Assembly (NCBI GenBank): GCA_021613335.1
Contig: JAJTWR010000437.1
Location: 62,001 to 126,000 of the forward strand
Length of the DNA stretch: 64,000 nt
Direction: 5' to 3'
Source: Whitmania pigra
Lineage: Eukaryota > Annelida > Clitellata > Hirudinida > Haemopidae
This document shows positions 32,301-39,450 of this stretch, piece by piece. The notes under the pieces were generated by a model. The model saw only the letters and a list, made by a program, of their open reading frames with translations, had not been told where the DNA came from and did no database searches. The translations under genes and the position numbers were made by a program. The first letter of the stretch is position 1, and each line of letters opens with the position of its first letter.

Positions 32301-33369
32301 AATTCTTTGTTAGGTCGAAGTTCAAGGTCTTCAATTAAACAATAATATATTTATCCAGCAGTATAAATGAATTAAGAGAAAAAGAATCTAACTATGTCAA
32401 ATTGTACTTGGGATGCATCTATAGTAGTCAATAAATCTGTTATATGATCCTTCAAAAATAAAAGTAATTTCATTTTCAAAAATATATTTTGTATATGCCA
32501 TCAAAATATTACTTTAAGGTCCATGATATCCACAAAAGTGTAGTAATAGAGAGAAAGGGATTTAATAACTTCTTCCTTTATTGGGGAAATACCAGATGAG
32601 TAACTCTAAAGTGAAATATTAGCCATGGTAAAGCTTTTTTTACATTGAAATATATTAAATGTCATTAGAAATTCACATGTGAGGGAAGAGTAGGAAACTT
32701 CTTCACAATTCCCTTTATAACCGAATCAAGAGCTTTTTCAGAAAAAAAATGAGGCTTTGTTTCAGGATTGCCCATCATCTGCAAATTCCAACAGAAAATC
32801 AATGAAAGGTAATACAATATTTTGAACTCAAGTATTCAATACTGATGTCTACTTTAATAATTAATAATATGGGTATACATTCACACACCATCTCAAAATC
32901 ATAAACTAAGCATGAATTTTAGAAACCACACAAAAACTAGATTTTATTTGGTAACATAATCCAAATCAATATTGTTTAGTGAAACATATTAAAACACATT
33001 AAATAAAAAACTGAGATTAATAATTCTAACAAAATAAAGTTATTTAGAAGCATGTTACATACCGTCACCTGTAAAAATCATCAAAAGCTTTAAATATTCA
33101 AATTATAACATATCATCAAATATGTGAGCAATTTACTATGATATGTCGTGTATACATAATTAAAAATTAATTGCGATTCTGCAATAATTGCAACATCACT
33201 ATCAAAATTATTTTAAGCACATACAAATCAATTTTAAGATTTAATATTGTAACGCCATTGGTACCTTTTTTATATTGTAAATCCGAATAAGCATGCCAGA
33301 GGCACGATCGTTAAGAATTGTCAGCTTTTCTGCAAGCTTATGCTGGGTGGGCATCATCGATCTAGCCAT
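11265..33369 (-). CDS. NCKAP1: NCK-associated protein 1 (Nap1/Hem), complete split gene
   Basis: NCKAP1 is a large helical scaffold that pairs with CYFIP/Sra1 in the WAVE regulatory complex; it links Rac signalling to Arp2/3-driven actin assembly at the plasma membrane. I assembled 33 coding exons on the minus strand (listed separately, 5' to 3' from high to low coordinates). Lengths sum to 3,360 bp: 1,119 residues plus stop, against 1,128 in human. All splice phases agree and all introns are GT-AG except intron 12 (GC-AG). Family blocks run the whole length, from [16 protein letters not shown] at residue 12 or so to [16 protein letters not shown] at the end. The start is the first ATG of the conserved N-terminus. 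Exons 2-7, 16-20 and 23-28 are tightly clustered; the long introns 7, 8, 9, 14, 28 and 29 carry most of the transposons. No disabling change was found. Vertebrate paralogue NCKAP1L is the only real alternative name. Confidence 0.96.
11458..11547 (-). CDS. NCKAP1: NCKAP1 exon 32
   Basis: Residues 1,055-1,084. [13 protein letters not shown] and [11 protein letters not shown]. Acceptor CTTTAG, donor GTCCAT. Confidence 0.93.
11615..11727 (-). CDS. NCKAP1: NCKAP1 exon 31
   Basis: Residues 1,017-1,054. [18 protein letters not shown] and MRLKEFLA. Acceptor TTTTAG, donor GTTTGA. Confidence 0.94.
12248..12358 (-). CDS. NCKAP1: NCKAP1 exon 30
   Basis: Residues 980-1,016. [18 protein letters not shown]. 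Acceptor TTGCAG, donor GTTAAA. Confidence 0.94.
12760..13558. mobile_element. piggyBac-like non-autonomous element (intron 29)
   Basis: Bounded by TTAA at 12,760-12,763 and 13,555-13,558. The ends TTAACCCTTGTGTGTCTAAG and, on the other strand, TTAAACCTTGGATGCCTAAG match at about 15 of 20 positions. Three near-palindromes of the form gggtaca-NN-tgtaccc occur at 12,782-12,797, 12,951-12,966 and (imperfect) 13,495-13,511. No transposase frame. The TTAA target and the CCCTT ends suggest piggyBac; the palindromes may be protein-binding sites. Confidence 0.6.
13935..14019 (-). CDS. NCKAP1: NCKAP1 exon 29
   Basis: Residues 952-979. [18 protein letters not shown]. Acceptor TTTCAG, donor GTTTGA. Confidence 0.93.
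14251..15239. mobile_element. Second piggyBac-like TTAA element (intron 28)
   Basis: Starts TTAACCCTCATCCATC at 14,251 and ends at 15,239 with gatgagggttaa, giving exact 12-bp inverted ends that include the TTAA. A ggggtac motif sits 20 bp inside the left end, as in the element at 12,760. No coding frame of note, so non-autonomous. Family by inference from the TTAA target. Confidence 0.6.
15335..15430 (+). repeat. tRNA-derived SINE copy (head only)
   Basis: gattggtcgagtgggatgca then ctcctgcatgtggcaacaac and aatggtaacagtcataatgc: same order as in the copy at 17,880. The box B (cattccaaactgc) is decayed. Confidence 0.55.
16779..16859 (-). CDS. NCKAP1: NCKAP1 exon 28
   Basis: Residues 925-951. 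[16 protein letters not shown]. Acceptor ATTTAG, donor GTTGGT. The next intron (2.8 kb) contains a TTAA-type element and a SINE. Confidence 0.92.
16919..17001 (-). CDS. NCKAP1: NCKAP1 exon 27
   Basis: Residues 897-924. [18 protein letters not shown]. Acceptor TTTCAG, donor GTTTGT. Confidence 0.93.
17119..17212 (-). CDS. NCKAP1: NCKAP1 exon 26
   Basis: Residues 866-896. [20 protein letters not shown]. Acceptor GTCACAG, donor GTTCTC. Confidence 0.9.
17278..17375 (-). CDS. NCKAP1: NCKAP1 exon 25
   Basis: Residues 833-865. [17 protein letters not shown], one of the most conserved blocks. Acceptor TCACAG, donor GTCTAT. Confidence 0.95.
17473..17600 (-). CDS. NCKAP1: NCKAP1 exon 24
   Basis: Residues 790-832. 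[20 protein letters not shown] and QIEEYADLM. Acceptor GCTTAG, donor GTGATA. Confidence 0.91.
17707..17812 (-). CDS. NCKAP1: NCKAP1 exon 23
   Basis: Residues 755-789. [17 protein letters not shown]. Acceptor TTTTAG, donor GTAGGT. Confidence 0.91.
17880..18062 (+). repeat. tRNA-derived SINE, best copy
   Basis: Box-A-like agccaaatgggttacg, a body shared with other copies (tgtctgcatacggcagtaat), box-B-like gtgttcgaaaccccg, then a 3' part with gcgctatataaatgg and the tail gacgctatgcatatggcgct atataaatga. The tail matches the end of the L2-like LINEs in this window. It lies in intron 22 of NCKAP1, antisense to the gene. Confidence 0.78.
18267..18382 (-). CDS. NCKAP1: NCKAP1 exon 22
   Basis: Residues 716-754. 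[20 protein letters not shown]. Acceptor CACTAG, donor GTCATT. A SINE sits in the intron after it. Confidence 0.93.
18448..18579 (-). CDS. NCKAP1: NCKAP1 exon 21
   Basis: Residues 672-715. [17 protein letters not shown] and [17 protein letters not shown]. Acceptor TAATAG, donor GTAATT. Confidence 0.93.
18663..18799 (-). CDS. NCKAP1: NCKAP1 exon 20 (lysine-rich loop)
   Basis: Residues 627-671. Begins [10 protein letters not shown] and then runs through a very basic segment ([22 protein letters not shown]) that corresponds to the charged loop in the same place of vertebrate NCKAP1. Acceptor TTTCAG, donor GTTATT. Confidence 0.9.
18859..18978 (-). CDS. NCKAP1: NCKAP1 exon 19
   Basis: Residues 587-626. 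RHSIGTTSI and [15 protein letters not shown]. Acceptor CTGACAG, donor GTAATT. Confidence 0.92.
19054..19186 (-). CDS. NCKAP1: NCKAP1 exon 18
   Basis: Residues 542-586. [20 protein letters not shown] then [15 protein letters not shown]. Acceptor TACTAG, donor GTAATT. Confidence 0.93.
19251..19396 (-). CDS. NCKAP1: NCKAP1 exon 17
   Basis: Residues 494-541. [18 protein letters not shown] and VSDLSIY. Acceptor TTACAG, donor GTTGGT. Confidence 0.92.
19456..19514 (-). CDS. NCKAP1: NCKAP1 exon 16
   Basis: Residues 474-493. [10 protein letters not shown]. Acceptor TTCATAG, donor GTTGCT. Confidence 0.9.
19593..19674 (-). CDS. NCKAP1: NCKAP1 exon 15
   Basis: Residues 447-473. [20 protein letters not shown]. 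The intron before it holds a hAT derivative (19,832-21,130). Acceptor TATTTAG, donor GTTTGT. Confidence 0.92.
19999..20193 (-). pseudogene. Coiled-coil tail of the hAT-like transposase
   Basis: 64 residues rich in Lys, Glu, Arg and Leu ([29 protein letters not shown]) that suggest a coiled coil. Probably the end of the same transposase frame, separated by a frameshift. Confidence 0.45.
20263..20628 (-). CDS. hAT-like C-terminal dimerisation fragment
   Basis: 121 residues. [20 protein letters not shown] and [14 protein letters not shown] resemble the hATC region (ExxFSxNK). It follows the zinc-finger piece after a deletion of the core. It is open but has no sign of host use. Confidence 0.6.
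   Translation of the reverse strand: MNSFVTMFASRLVDTASMSDDIEPQASCDSVEAFPSVAGNRYDDEDCIQIVTVLLTLSHGQASVERGFSINKSMSCEIQKENLNARRIIRDHVNSVGGIGNFRIDKSVLSHFKASRQRYKF
20668..20856 (-). pseudogene. Transposase zinc-finger-like N-terminal fragment
   Basis: A 62-residue frame: [16 protein letters not shown] then [17 protein letters not shown], the W-rich and C-x-x-C layout that opens several hAT-related transposases. The His pair is not clear. It ends before any catalytic domain. Confidence 0.55.
21429..21520 (-). CDS. NCKAP1: NCKAP1 exon 14
   Basis: Residues 416-446. [20 protein letters not shown]. Acceptor TTAAAG, donor GTTTGG. Confidence 0.92.
21935..21975 (-). CDS. NCKAP1: NCKAP1 exon 13 (41 bp)
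   Basis: Residues 402-415. [13 protein letters not shown]. Acceptor TTTTAG, donor GTCTGA, phases 2 to 1. Confidence 0.92.
22295..22296 (-). other. Non-canonical GC splice donor of intron 12
   Basis: Sequence ACAG|GCAAAT. GC-AG introns are a known minor class spliced by the major spliceosome and usually have a strong consensus around the GC, as here. Confidence 0.85.
22297..22415 (-). CDS. NCKAP1: NCKAP1 exon 12 (GC donor)
   Basis: Residues 363-401. [18 protein letters not shown] then EDLVDRQ. The exon must end at ACAG before GCAAAT: that gives the phase-2 junction to exon 13, and no GT exists in reach. The intron is therefore GC-AG. Confidence 0.92.
23171..23350. repeat. Diverged direct duplication, period about 105 bp
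   Basis: taatgaaacaagtcaaatac ... ttccagagtcagttccagaa (from 23,171) repeats as taatgaaataagtcaggcat ... ctatagtcagtgttggaaac (from 23,276). In intron 11 of NCKAP1. Confidence 0.6.
23655..23915. repeat. Repeat pair around palindrome ttccacttgtggaa
   Basis: attccacttgtggaacatca (about 23,660) and ttctacttgtggaacattgg (about 23,890) lie 230 bp apart in the same orientation; the first is a perfect palindrome of 14 bp or so. The form resembles the gggtaca-tgtaccc palindromes of the TTAA elements, but no TTAA ends are found here. Confidence 0.4.
24184..24280 (-). CDS. NCKAP1: NCKAP1 exon 11
   Basis: Residues 330-362. [19 protein letters not shown] and DQPGLLGPK are near-invariant. Acceptor TTACTAG, donor GTATAT. 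Confidence 0.94.
24354..24410 (-). CDS. NCKAP1: NCKAP1 exon 10
   Basis: Residues 311-329. [17 protein letters not shown], a less conserved linker; fixed by phase (2 to 2), acceptor GTTAAG and donor GTGAGT. Confidence 0.82.
25960..26113 (-). CDS. NCKAP1: NCKAP1 exon 9
   Basis: Residues 260-310 plus two bases. [20 protein letters not shown] and [12 protein letters not shown] match the block that follows the exon 8 motif. Acceptor TTTTCAG, donor GTACTT. Confidence 0.92.
26648..27013 (-). pseudogene. L2-like reverse transcriptase C-terminus
   Basis: The longest surviving frame of this LINE: 121 residues from [16 protein letters not shown] to [18 protein letters not shown]. Related 3' ends lie at 38,830-39,450, 43,895-44,625 and 62,440-62,960. 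Confidence 0.78.
27122..27309. mobile_element. 188-bp MITE with 9-bp target duplication
   Basis: Ends ggtgacccgtcaaaatagcc and, on the other strand, ggaaccccgtcataatagcc. Exact 9-bp duplication aattacaat outside (27,113-27,121 and 27,310-27,318). The related LINE copy at about 39,190-39,210 has the uninterrupted site gaattacaatggtctagac, which confirms the insertion. A 9-bp duplication suggests Mutator-like ancestry, an inference only. Confidence 0.85.
27662..28791. mobile_element. hAT-like non-autonomous element carrying a LINE fragment
   Basis: Ends TAGAGATGT (27,662) and ACATCTCTA (ending 28,791) are perfect 9-bp inverted repeats, with exact 8-bp duplication tccatgca (27,654-27,661 and 28,792-28,799). 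T-rich subterminal sequence (atgttttttttgg, catgttttttttgtg) sits on both sides. Inside is a CR1/RTE-X-type LINE fragment on the plus strand but no transposase. Confidence 0.82.
27990..28665 (+). pseudogene. CR1/RTE-X-like LINE ORF2 C-terminal fragment
   Basis: Plus-strand pieces in three frames: [20 protein letters not shown] and [73 protein letters not shown]. This is the standard end of CR1/RTE-X reverse transcriptases, with several stops and frame changes. It lies inside the hAT-like element 27,662-28,791. Confidence 0.8.
29131..29667. other. Intron 8, nothing recognised
   Basis: A plus-strand open frame from 29,413 runs on into the SINE at 29,668 and has no recognisable domain; treated as chance. 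Confidence 0.5.
29668..29792 (+). repeat. tRNA-derived SINE copy (diverged)
   Basis: atgccaaattggccaaatgg (box A region), attgcattcctatatgtggc, then gtgtcatgttcaaaacctag (box B region), the same order as the copy at 17,880. Confidence 0.6.
29986..30034 (-). CDS. NCKAP1: NCKAP1 exon 8 (49-bp microexon)
   Basis: Residues 244-259 plus one base. [13 protein letters not shown] is an unmistakable family block and supplies the piece missing between exons 7 and 9. The donor is GTTAGT after GCA A, which gives the phase exon 9 needs. An alternative acceptor 6 bp downstream (exon start 30,028) also keeps the frame. A GC donor reading (GCAAGT) was rejected because it breaks the phase. Confidence 0.88.
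30035..31772. other. Intron 7, nothing recognised
   Basis: AT-rich. A GC-richer block at 30,170-30,420 looks like an unidentified repeat. No coding support. Confidence 0.5.
31773..31910 (-). CDS. NCKAP1: NCKAP1 exon 7
   Basis: Residues 198-243. [13 protein letters not shown] and HSIQSDM mark it. Acceptor TATTCAG, donor GTCAGT. Confidence 0.92.
32027..32113 (-). CDS. NCKAP1: NCKAP1 exon 6
   Basis: Residues 169-197. [18 protein letters not shown] and EEFIPHSK match the family closely. Acceptor chosen as AAGAGAG so that the phase agrees with exon 5; donor GTTATC. Confidence 0.92.
32182..32328 (-). CDS. NCKAP1: NCKAP1 exon 5
   Basis: Residues 120-168, phase 0 to 0. [17 protein letters not shown] and [14 protein letters not shown] are strong family matches. 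Donor GTTACG; the 3' boundary is the least certain part. Confidence 0.88.
32393..32449 (-). CDS. NCKAP1: NCKAP1 exon 4
   Basis: Residues 101-119, phase 0 to 0. [19 protein letters not shown]. Acceptor TTGAAG, donor GTTAGA. Confidence 0.9.
32513..32605 (-). CDS. NCKAP1: NCKAP1 exon 3
   Basis: Residues 70-100, phase 0 to 0. [15 protein letters not shown] is nearly invariant in the family. Acceptor CTTTAG, donor GTAATA. Confidence 0.93.
32677..32778 (-). CDS. NCKAP1: NCKAP1 exon 2
   Basis: Residues 36-69, phase 0 to 0. [15 protein letters not shown] aligns with the family's second conserved block. Acceptor TTTGCAG, donor GTGAAT. Confidence 0.92.
33265..33369 (-). CDS. NCKAP1: NCKAP1 exon 1
   Basis: Residues 1-35. 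Start ATG at 33,369. Contains [19 protein letters not shown]; ends in NIKK before donor GTACCA, the same boundary region as in other NCKAP1 proteins. Confidence 0.95.
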
Positions 33370-33876
33370 TTTTATCGAGTTATCGCCGAGCACCCAGGAT
33401 CCTCTCAGCCCAAAATATCAGGAAGTGTTTTGATAATAATTGCTAATATAATGTTTAAAGTCAGATTTAACGCAATTGCAAACAAGTTATAATTTTCTAT
33501 CAGTGACTAGAATTTGATTTGTGTGACTTCAAACTTATTAAAGTTTAAATAGAATAGTATAAAATAGAATATATAAAAATTACCCATTAAATTTATCTTT
33601 ATAAAATTGCAATTGCTAGTCACTACAATTTTTAGCTTATTTCAAAAATGATATTTTTATGGGAGTGTTTAAATAAAAAAAAATTTGAAATTGAATGATA
33701 ATAATCACTTTCGAAAACTATAACCTAAATTATGGCTTAGATGATTGGGTTCAATATTTTTTCATTGCAGCTTTTTCAAACCTTGAAACCTTGCTTTGAG
33801 GCAAACCTTCGCAAAACTTGATGTGAGGAGACTTTTTTGCATCTAAGGTTAGGGGGAGGGAACTATTTACCCTTGC
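33370..33876. other. Upstream flank of NCKAP1
   Basis: Expected to hold the 5' UTR and promoter of the minus-strand gene. No CpG-rich block, TATA box or other convincing element was seen. Confidence 0.4.
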
Positions 33877-34008
33877 CTAGACCTGGAAACCAAGGGTTTT
33901 CAAGAAACCAGCTCGGCTTGAAAAAATTTTAGCTGGCCAGCTGCGGCTTGACAGCCCACATATAGTATCCAAAATCGGCTGGCTTACATGGCTTGATTAT
34001 ACATTGCT
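33877..34008 (-). repeat. Dispersed repeat, inverted partner of 9,985-10,114
   Basis: ctagacctgg ... caagccgagctgg-type sequence read on the minus strand matches the other copy. A short related piece (gagccgagggtattcaggaa) occurs at about 34,750. Confidence 0.8.
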
Positions 34009-34029
34009 GCTTACCAGTCCAGTGGAGGC

Positions 34030-34086
34030 TGGTGATGAAGTCGATGTAATTTATATATTCTTTGAAAAAGCATTTGATAATATCCA
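34030..34086 (+). pseudogene. LINE reverse-transcriptase motif A fragment
   Basis: The plus frame reads GDEVDVIYIFFEKAFDNI, matching the VDVIYLDFSKAFDTV block of CR1/RTE-X reverse transcriptases, with the catalytic Asp replaced (FFEKAF). A (tcca)n run at 34,083-34,103 follows. Confidence 0.6.
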
Positions 34087-34103
34087 TCCATCCATCCATC
34101 CAT

Positions 34104-34795
34104 AGAACTATTTATGAAAACTTGTATTATGGTGAGCCACAAGTGCCGATGTTTTTGTTTTGATTCCCGAGCCTCGTGCGCTGATTGCGATCATTGGAGT
34201 TTCACTACGCTGACAATATGACAATAAATTAACCAACTGATTTCTTAAATTAATATCATTGGTAAAACCGTATATGTTGTTGATATTAGCACTAATGGTA
34301 TAGCATAACAAATAAGCTCCGACCGCCTACCAAATTAAAAGTAAATTTCTCCTAAGTAGACATATTTATAAATGTTTTTTAAACATGTTGTTTGTTAAGA
34401 GGAGTTTAATACAGTAATTATTTATTTTGCAAATTTGTTTTCCTATCTTTGCAGGATTACCACAAATAACAAGCAATCACGTAAGTTCATAGGTCGCCAA
34501 GCCGATCATAAGCTATTTAACTGTCTCCATTTATTTTGGTCTTTGTTGGGTAAATTTAATGTACAAAATAAGGTGAGACATCATCCAATCTATAGCACTT
34601 TAGTTTCGAATTATGCTATGATGTAAGAAAGATTAGTTCCTCTTGGTTATTTGCATTAGCACTCGGAAAGAATGTAGCTGTAGCTAGTCACACAAAGGTT
34701 TTTCGCGGTCATGAGTCTGATGAGTAGTTGATTCCTGAAGTGTACACCTAAGAGCCGAGGGTATTCAGGAAACCAGGGGGATTTCCTTCTTTCCG
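34104..34795. other. Unidentified sequence
   Basis: A 67-residue minus frame (34,108-34,311) has no recognised domain. No other feature supported. Confidence 0.4.
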
Positions 34796-36400
34796 ATGCG
34801 AAGTCCGATGTTGGCCTCGCTCATCTTGACCCAGCTGCTTGTAAATAAAACTGCTTGTGATTTAGACGCAAAACCATTAGCAGATAAAAACTTAGCCGCA
34901 GTGTTAAGCTGCTTTTGCATGCGTGTTGCAATTGCTTTTAAGGACGTCCCAATGTCGTCGGCATACGTGGACAGCTCGACTCCTTTCTATGAGTCTGGAA
35001 TTGCATTCATCATGGTGATGAATAAAAGAGGACTGAGGACGCTGCCTCGTGGAGTGCCGTTTTGTAATACGACTGGTTCGGAGAGAGCTGATCTAACACT
35101 CACTTAAATACTTTCATTCTGGAGGAAGTTGTGGATCTATTCCAATGGTTTGCCCCTGACACCCATTTCGAAAAGTTGTCCTATGATCCCCTCTCTCCAA
35201 ACCATGTCAAAAGCTTTTTCCAGGTTTAAGAAGACTCCGAGAGTCATCTGCTTCTTGGATGAGGCAATATCCTGCGTCAGTCTGACTATGTGGTCCACAT
35301 AGCCTCGGCCTTTTCTGAAACCAGCTTGGTACTGGTTCAACAGGTTTTTGCTCTCTAGGAACCATCTGAGTCTCATGGCAATCACCCGCTCCAGAAGTTT
35401 GCAAAGAGTGGGCGTCAGAGAGATGGAGCGGTAAGAGGAAGGCAGCTCGGGGGGCTTCCCTTTCTTTGGGATTAGGACGGCTATAGCTTTCATCCATGGA
35501 CAAGGGACCATTTCGGATGACCAGGATTAGTTGAAGAGAGCTACGATTCCTTTACGGCTTGCGGTTGGGAGCCTTCTTAGCATCTCGTAGTGGATGCCAT
35601 CAGGTCCCGGAGATGAATTCCCACATTTTCTAAGTGCATCAATAACTTCAGAGAGGTCCTTTGGGGCGAAAAGTTCAGGGGTCAAACGCCATTCAGTCTT
35701 GGTTTGTGCGAAAAGCGGGGAAAGGTTCGCGTTGCTGCTGGCTAATGCAAAGGATCGGGCTAGCATCTCTGCCATTTCTGAGTTTCCTATAGGATCCCCA
35801 GAATCTGAGGCGATCGGAGGAATTAGTGGACCTGTATAGTTGCCGTTCAACCCTCTGATGGTTCTCCAGAGAGTTCCGAGGCCAGTGGCATCGTCAAAAA
35901 TAGCGCAATGTTTTTGCCAACACTCTTTTTTGGCATTCTTGATGGTCCACCGAGCTTGTCCTTTGGCCCTCTTGAATTCTTCAAAGTCGACGGTGGGCGG
36001 CTCTCTTTCTGTTCCTTACTTTGACTGCTTCCCTGCAGTCATTGTTCCAGTAAGGTCGGAGAGCTGTCTTTGGCCGATCCGGCGATGCTGTCGGTGATGA
36101 ATCTTGCGTTTTCCTCCAGGTCTTTCGAAGGTAGCTCCTGGTTGATGAGGGACAGACATGGAAGGAGTTCCAGTTAAGTGTCTTCAAGTTTATTCATGCT
36201 GGTCTCTGGTACTCGTAAAGCACTTTGTCATTGATCACCATCTGGATGATGTAATGATCGCTGCCAAGGCTTGTGTTGAGGACCTTCCATGTGGTTTTGG
36301 CCGCCCAGCATGGAGAGGCCAGAGAGATGTCAATGTGGGACGTGCCACCACTTGCTACACCTGAATTAAGAATAACAAGATTCAAGTTTTGTGTCAAGAC
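34796..36400 (-). pseudogene. I/Jockey-group LINE, 5'-truncated and decayed
   Basis: Minus-strand order: endonuclease C-terminus with ASPCW ... LGSDHYIIQM (SDH motif, 36,194-36,397); linker with RPYWNNDCREAVKVRNRKRA (near 36,000); reverse transcriptase start NSSPGPDGIHYEMLRRLP (near 35,600); KAIAVLIPKKGKPPELPSSY and RSISLTPTLCKLLERVIA, QAGFRKGRGYVDHIVRLTQD, FLNLEKAFDMVW (35,207-35,511); then VLSPLLFITMMNAIPDS (near 35,000). At least one in-frame stop (near 35,527) and frame changes make it dead. Clade assignment is by these motifs and is approximate. Confidence 0.8.
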
Positions 36401-36414
36401 TTGTCATCTTGGTG

Positions 36415-36525
36415 GTTCAAGATTTTTTCCAGCTCCTCCTCATAAAGCGCCCCTTGGACGCGGCGCTATATAGATGGTTGAGAGCCCCTGACGCTTACGC
36501 ATATGACGCTATACAAAGTTATCAT
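36415..36525 (+). repeat. SINE 3' part
   Basis: ataaagcgccccttggacgc, ggcgctatatagatgg and ctgacgcttacgcatatgac gctata match the 3' half of the SINE at 17,880-18,062. It sits at the truncated 5' edge of the LINE at 34,796-36,400. Confidence 0.65.
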
Positions 36526-37992
36526 TATCATATATCGGAAGTTCTTTATGCAATGCATTTAACACTCAACCAATTATAAGCCATTTAAAATTAAAAATAT
36601 AATCTAAAGCTTTAAAAAAACCAATCAAAAGTCTGTGCTATCATTTAAATTTTTTATTTTTGTTCGGAAATCAAATTCATGTAAATTTATTTGAGCATAA
36701 CACGCATACCATTATAGCACGCATATGGGATGCGCGGTATGTATAATCGAACATAACACGCATGTGATATGTGTAAAAATACGGTACTTGTTCCTATTTT
36801 ATTGAAAAAAACATATTTATGTACGCTTCTTTGCACCACTTAAACTTGACTTAAACATAGCAAGTTACTTCCTATTCAGGTTGTTTGACATTTAACACTA
36901 TTTTGCAACCAATTAACTTGGTATAATGTACGAGAATTTTGCTTGTAAAGCACCTTCTATCTACATTGTTTAGTGCATATAATCAGTGGAGCCACTAAGG
37001 CTGGTCACCCGAAGAGGGAAACTTGTGATGTCACCCTTTTTGTCAACCCGCACCCCTAGTGACGCCAATGCATGTAATGGTTGTTTTAGAGTTTTGTTGG
37101 AAAAGTGACGGGAAATAGCAATAAGTTTTGGTATCTATCCCTTTTCCATGATTTTGCTTCATGACTGCCTGAGAGGGCACAAATTCTTTCGTCGATTAAC
37201 CTACCAAAAACCTCAAGAGGTAGATTTCAGTGACCTACAATTTGCTTCAGCCTTTTATGCCTGAGACAAATAAATTTTTGGAATAAACAATCACTATATG
37301 CAGTTTTGGCAATTTAACAAAGATAAATTAATAGTATATAATCTTTATTTCAACTAGATTTCTGAACATTTATCAGATCAATAAATTCCAAACCTGCTTC
37401 TTTATTATGAACATAACCAGGCACCTTCATCTCTCAGTTATGTAGTTATTGTAGTTTTCAAATTAGAGGATACATTGCGCATGACATGAGCATAAAATCT
37501 AGGACATGAAAGTTCATTTAGATGGCAAGGCACAATGACCTCTCAAAGTTTTGGAAAAGTGATTAATTATCGACATATGTAAATAGTCGGCCATTAAAAT
37601 AACACATTAAATACCTTGTATCTAATGTTGGAACATTATTACTTGTTATTATCAAGTATATATAATAGGCATTTTAGGGCACTGAAAATCCCTTCACCTT
37701 TTTAAGTAAAATGGTGAATTTACCAAAAATTAGTTTGTTTGGGTTCAACAATTATTTGTGTAAAGGACAAGAGTGTCTGCAAAGTACGAAGGTGAAGTTG
37801 GCAAACCTCTGGCAAAAACTTTGAACGTCAATAACTTTTCAACGGATTAAGATAGAGTCGAATTTTTTTTATCTTGAAGATAACAATCAAAACAAATAAT
37901 ATATGTAAAAAATATTTTTGCAAATTTAAAAAATATTTTGTTATTAATATAACAAGTTCAATCTTTTTTTTCTGCCAGAATTATAAGATGTG
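36526..37992. other. No gene seen
   Basis: AT-rich intergenic sequence. A short segment at 37,830-37,860 (ttgaacgtcaataacttttc) vaguely recalls the satellite units at 57,120-58,945. Confidence 0.5.
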
Positions 37993-38092
37993 GGTAAAAC
38001 CGTCCGAGCTGCACACAGCCTTAATGATATGAAAAATAAGGGAGATAGCTCCACCACATAAACAAAATTAGCTCCACCTAAAGTGATTAAAA
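37993..38092 (+). repeat. Dispersed repeat, inverted partner at 43,569-43,668
   Basis: 100 bp with taaaaccgtccgagctgcac, acagccttaatgatatgaaa and aaattagctccacct. The reverse complement of 43,569-43,668 matches at nearly every position. Confidence 0.88.
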
Positions 38093-38829
38093 TTGATTAA
38101 AAGTAAGTGTTTCCCAATACATATTGGTAATATAGTACTTTAAAAATAATATTAAGTTATTTAAAAAATAGCATTAATAACGCAAATAAATAAATAAATT
38201 TTAAATGTTACAAATGTTTGCAAATCTATGTCAAAATGTTTTGAGGTTTATCGAGATGTCTCAAGATGTCTCTATGAATGTTGGGAATACTGTTGCTCGA
38301 AATTATTCAATGTGAACAAGAAACCTAACTACAGCCTCACTACAAATCCGCGTTATTATTCATTACGCATCTTTGGAAAGGATGCTCCAAAAATAACATT
38401 TAGCTTTATTTCATATAAGTGAAATCTCTCGGTAATCGAAATGAATCGTTCAGTAGTTCATTCGGTCATCGCATAGAACACACAATTGCACACAAAATAT
38501 TGCTACAGCCCAGCAATTATTGGATTCTCTCATCACTCCAGTGGTCAGCTTTCTCAACTCGCTTCGGCCCCTCGATTGCTCAGTAAATTTTCAATTAAAA
38601 TACTTTCTGTTGTGTGTCAGTAATTTACACAATTATTGACGATCCAAAAATTTCATCTGGAAGCCACTTCACCCGTCGAAAGAACTTTTGAGTCCCCCAC
38701 AACACAGTTAGAGAACAATTAACGAAATTATTTTATTTGATAAATAAAAGCTCAACACCCTGTGAGAAGAGTCTTAATATTAGGATGAAATTCGTAATAA
38801 CAATAATATTGCCATGTACATATCGTCAG
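38093..38829. other. No gene seen
   Basis: AT-rich, no supported feature. Confidence 0.5.
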
Positions 38830-39450
38830 AAAGACTGTTTTCGTGGTCCCTTGAAGTCTTCAGGTGACGCTTGAAGAGCTCCAGAGATGGGTACGCTCTT
38901 ACGAGGGGAGGCATAAGAGAAGCCTCTGTTGACTATTGATGACCTATTGATTGGTTGAAGATGAATGGTGGGTGATCATGTGTTTGGCGGCGACATATAA
39001 AGTGGACTGGATGTCACTAGAGTGTCATGAGGGCGATTTTGAAGGTGATACGATATGAATCGGCAACCAGTGCAATTGTTTCAGGCAGTCCGTACTATTG
39101 AGGGTGGGGTTGAGAAAGACAAGCTTGTTAAACTTATTTTGGACACGTTGTAAGAAATGTATTTTAAAGGCAGATGTATCATAAAGAAGAGAATTACAAT
39201 GGTCTAGACGAGAGAGAACGAGGCTATGTTCAAGGGCAGAAGTGACGATGGATAATAGCGAACGGATGTGCCCAGGTGAGATGATTGCAGGAAGGTGAAG
39301 TGCGAATCAAAAATAACACCTAGGGTTGTAGAAGAAAAAAAGGGTTCGAGCGATGTTTATGGAAAGAGGCCCGATAGAGTTTTGAGGAGAGCGGGTTTGT
39401 CAATGAATTTCGGATATCTGCGGATTCAGTTTAAGAAAGTTAACGATATG
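38830..39450 (-). pseudogene. L2-like LINE 3' fragment
   Basis: Collinear with 26,700-27,620 (tgaagagctccag, gagaagcctctg, gcaaccagtgcaattg, agaattacaatggtctagac). It lacks the (TAA)n tail. It also provides the empty-site reference for the MITE at 27,122. Confidence 0.72.

Noticed and set aside
34108..34311. Host exon with SARGSGIKTKTSALVA
   Set aside because: I recognise no family, there are no convincing splice sites, and the region is surrounded by repeat debris.
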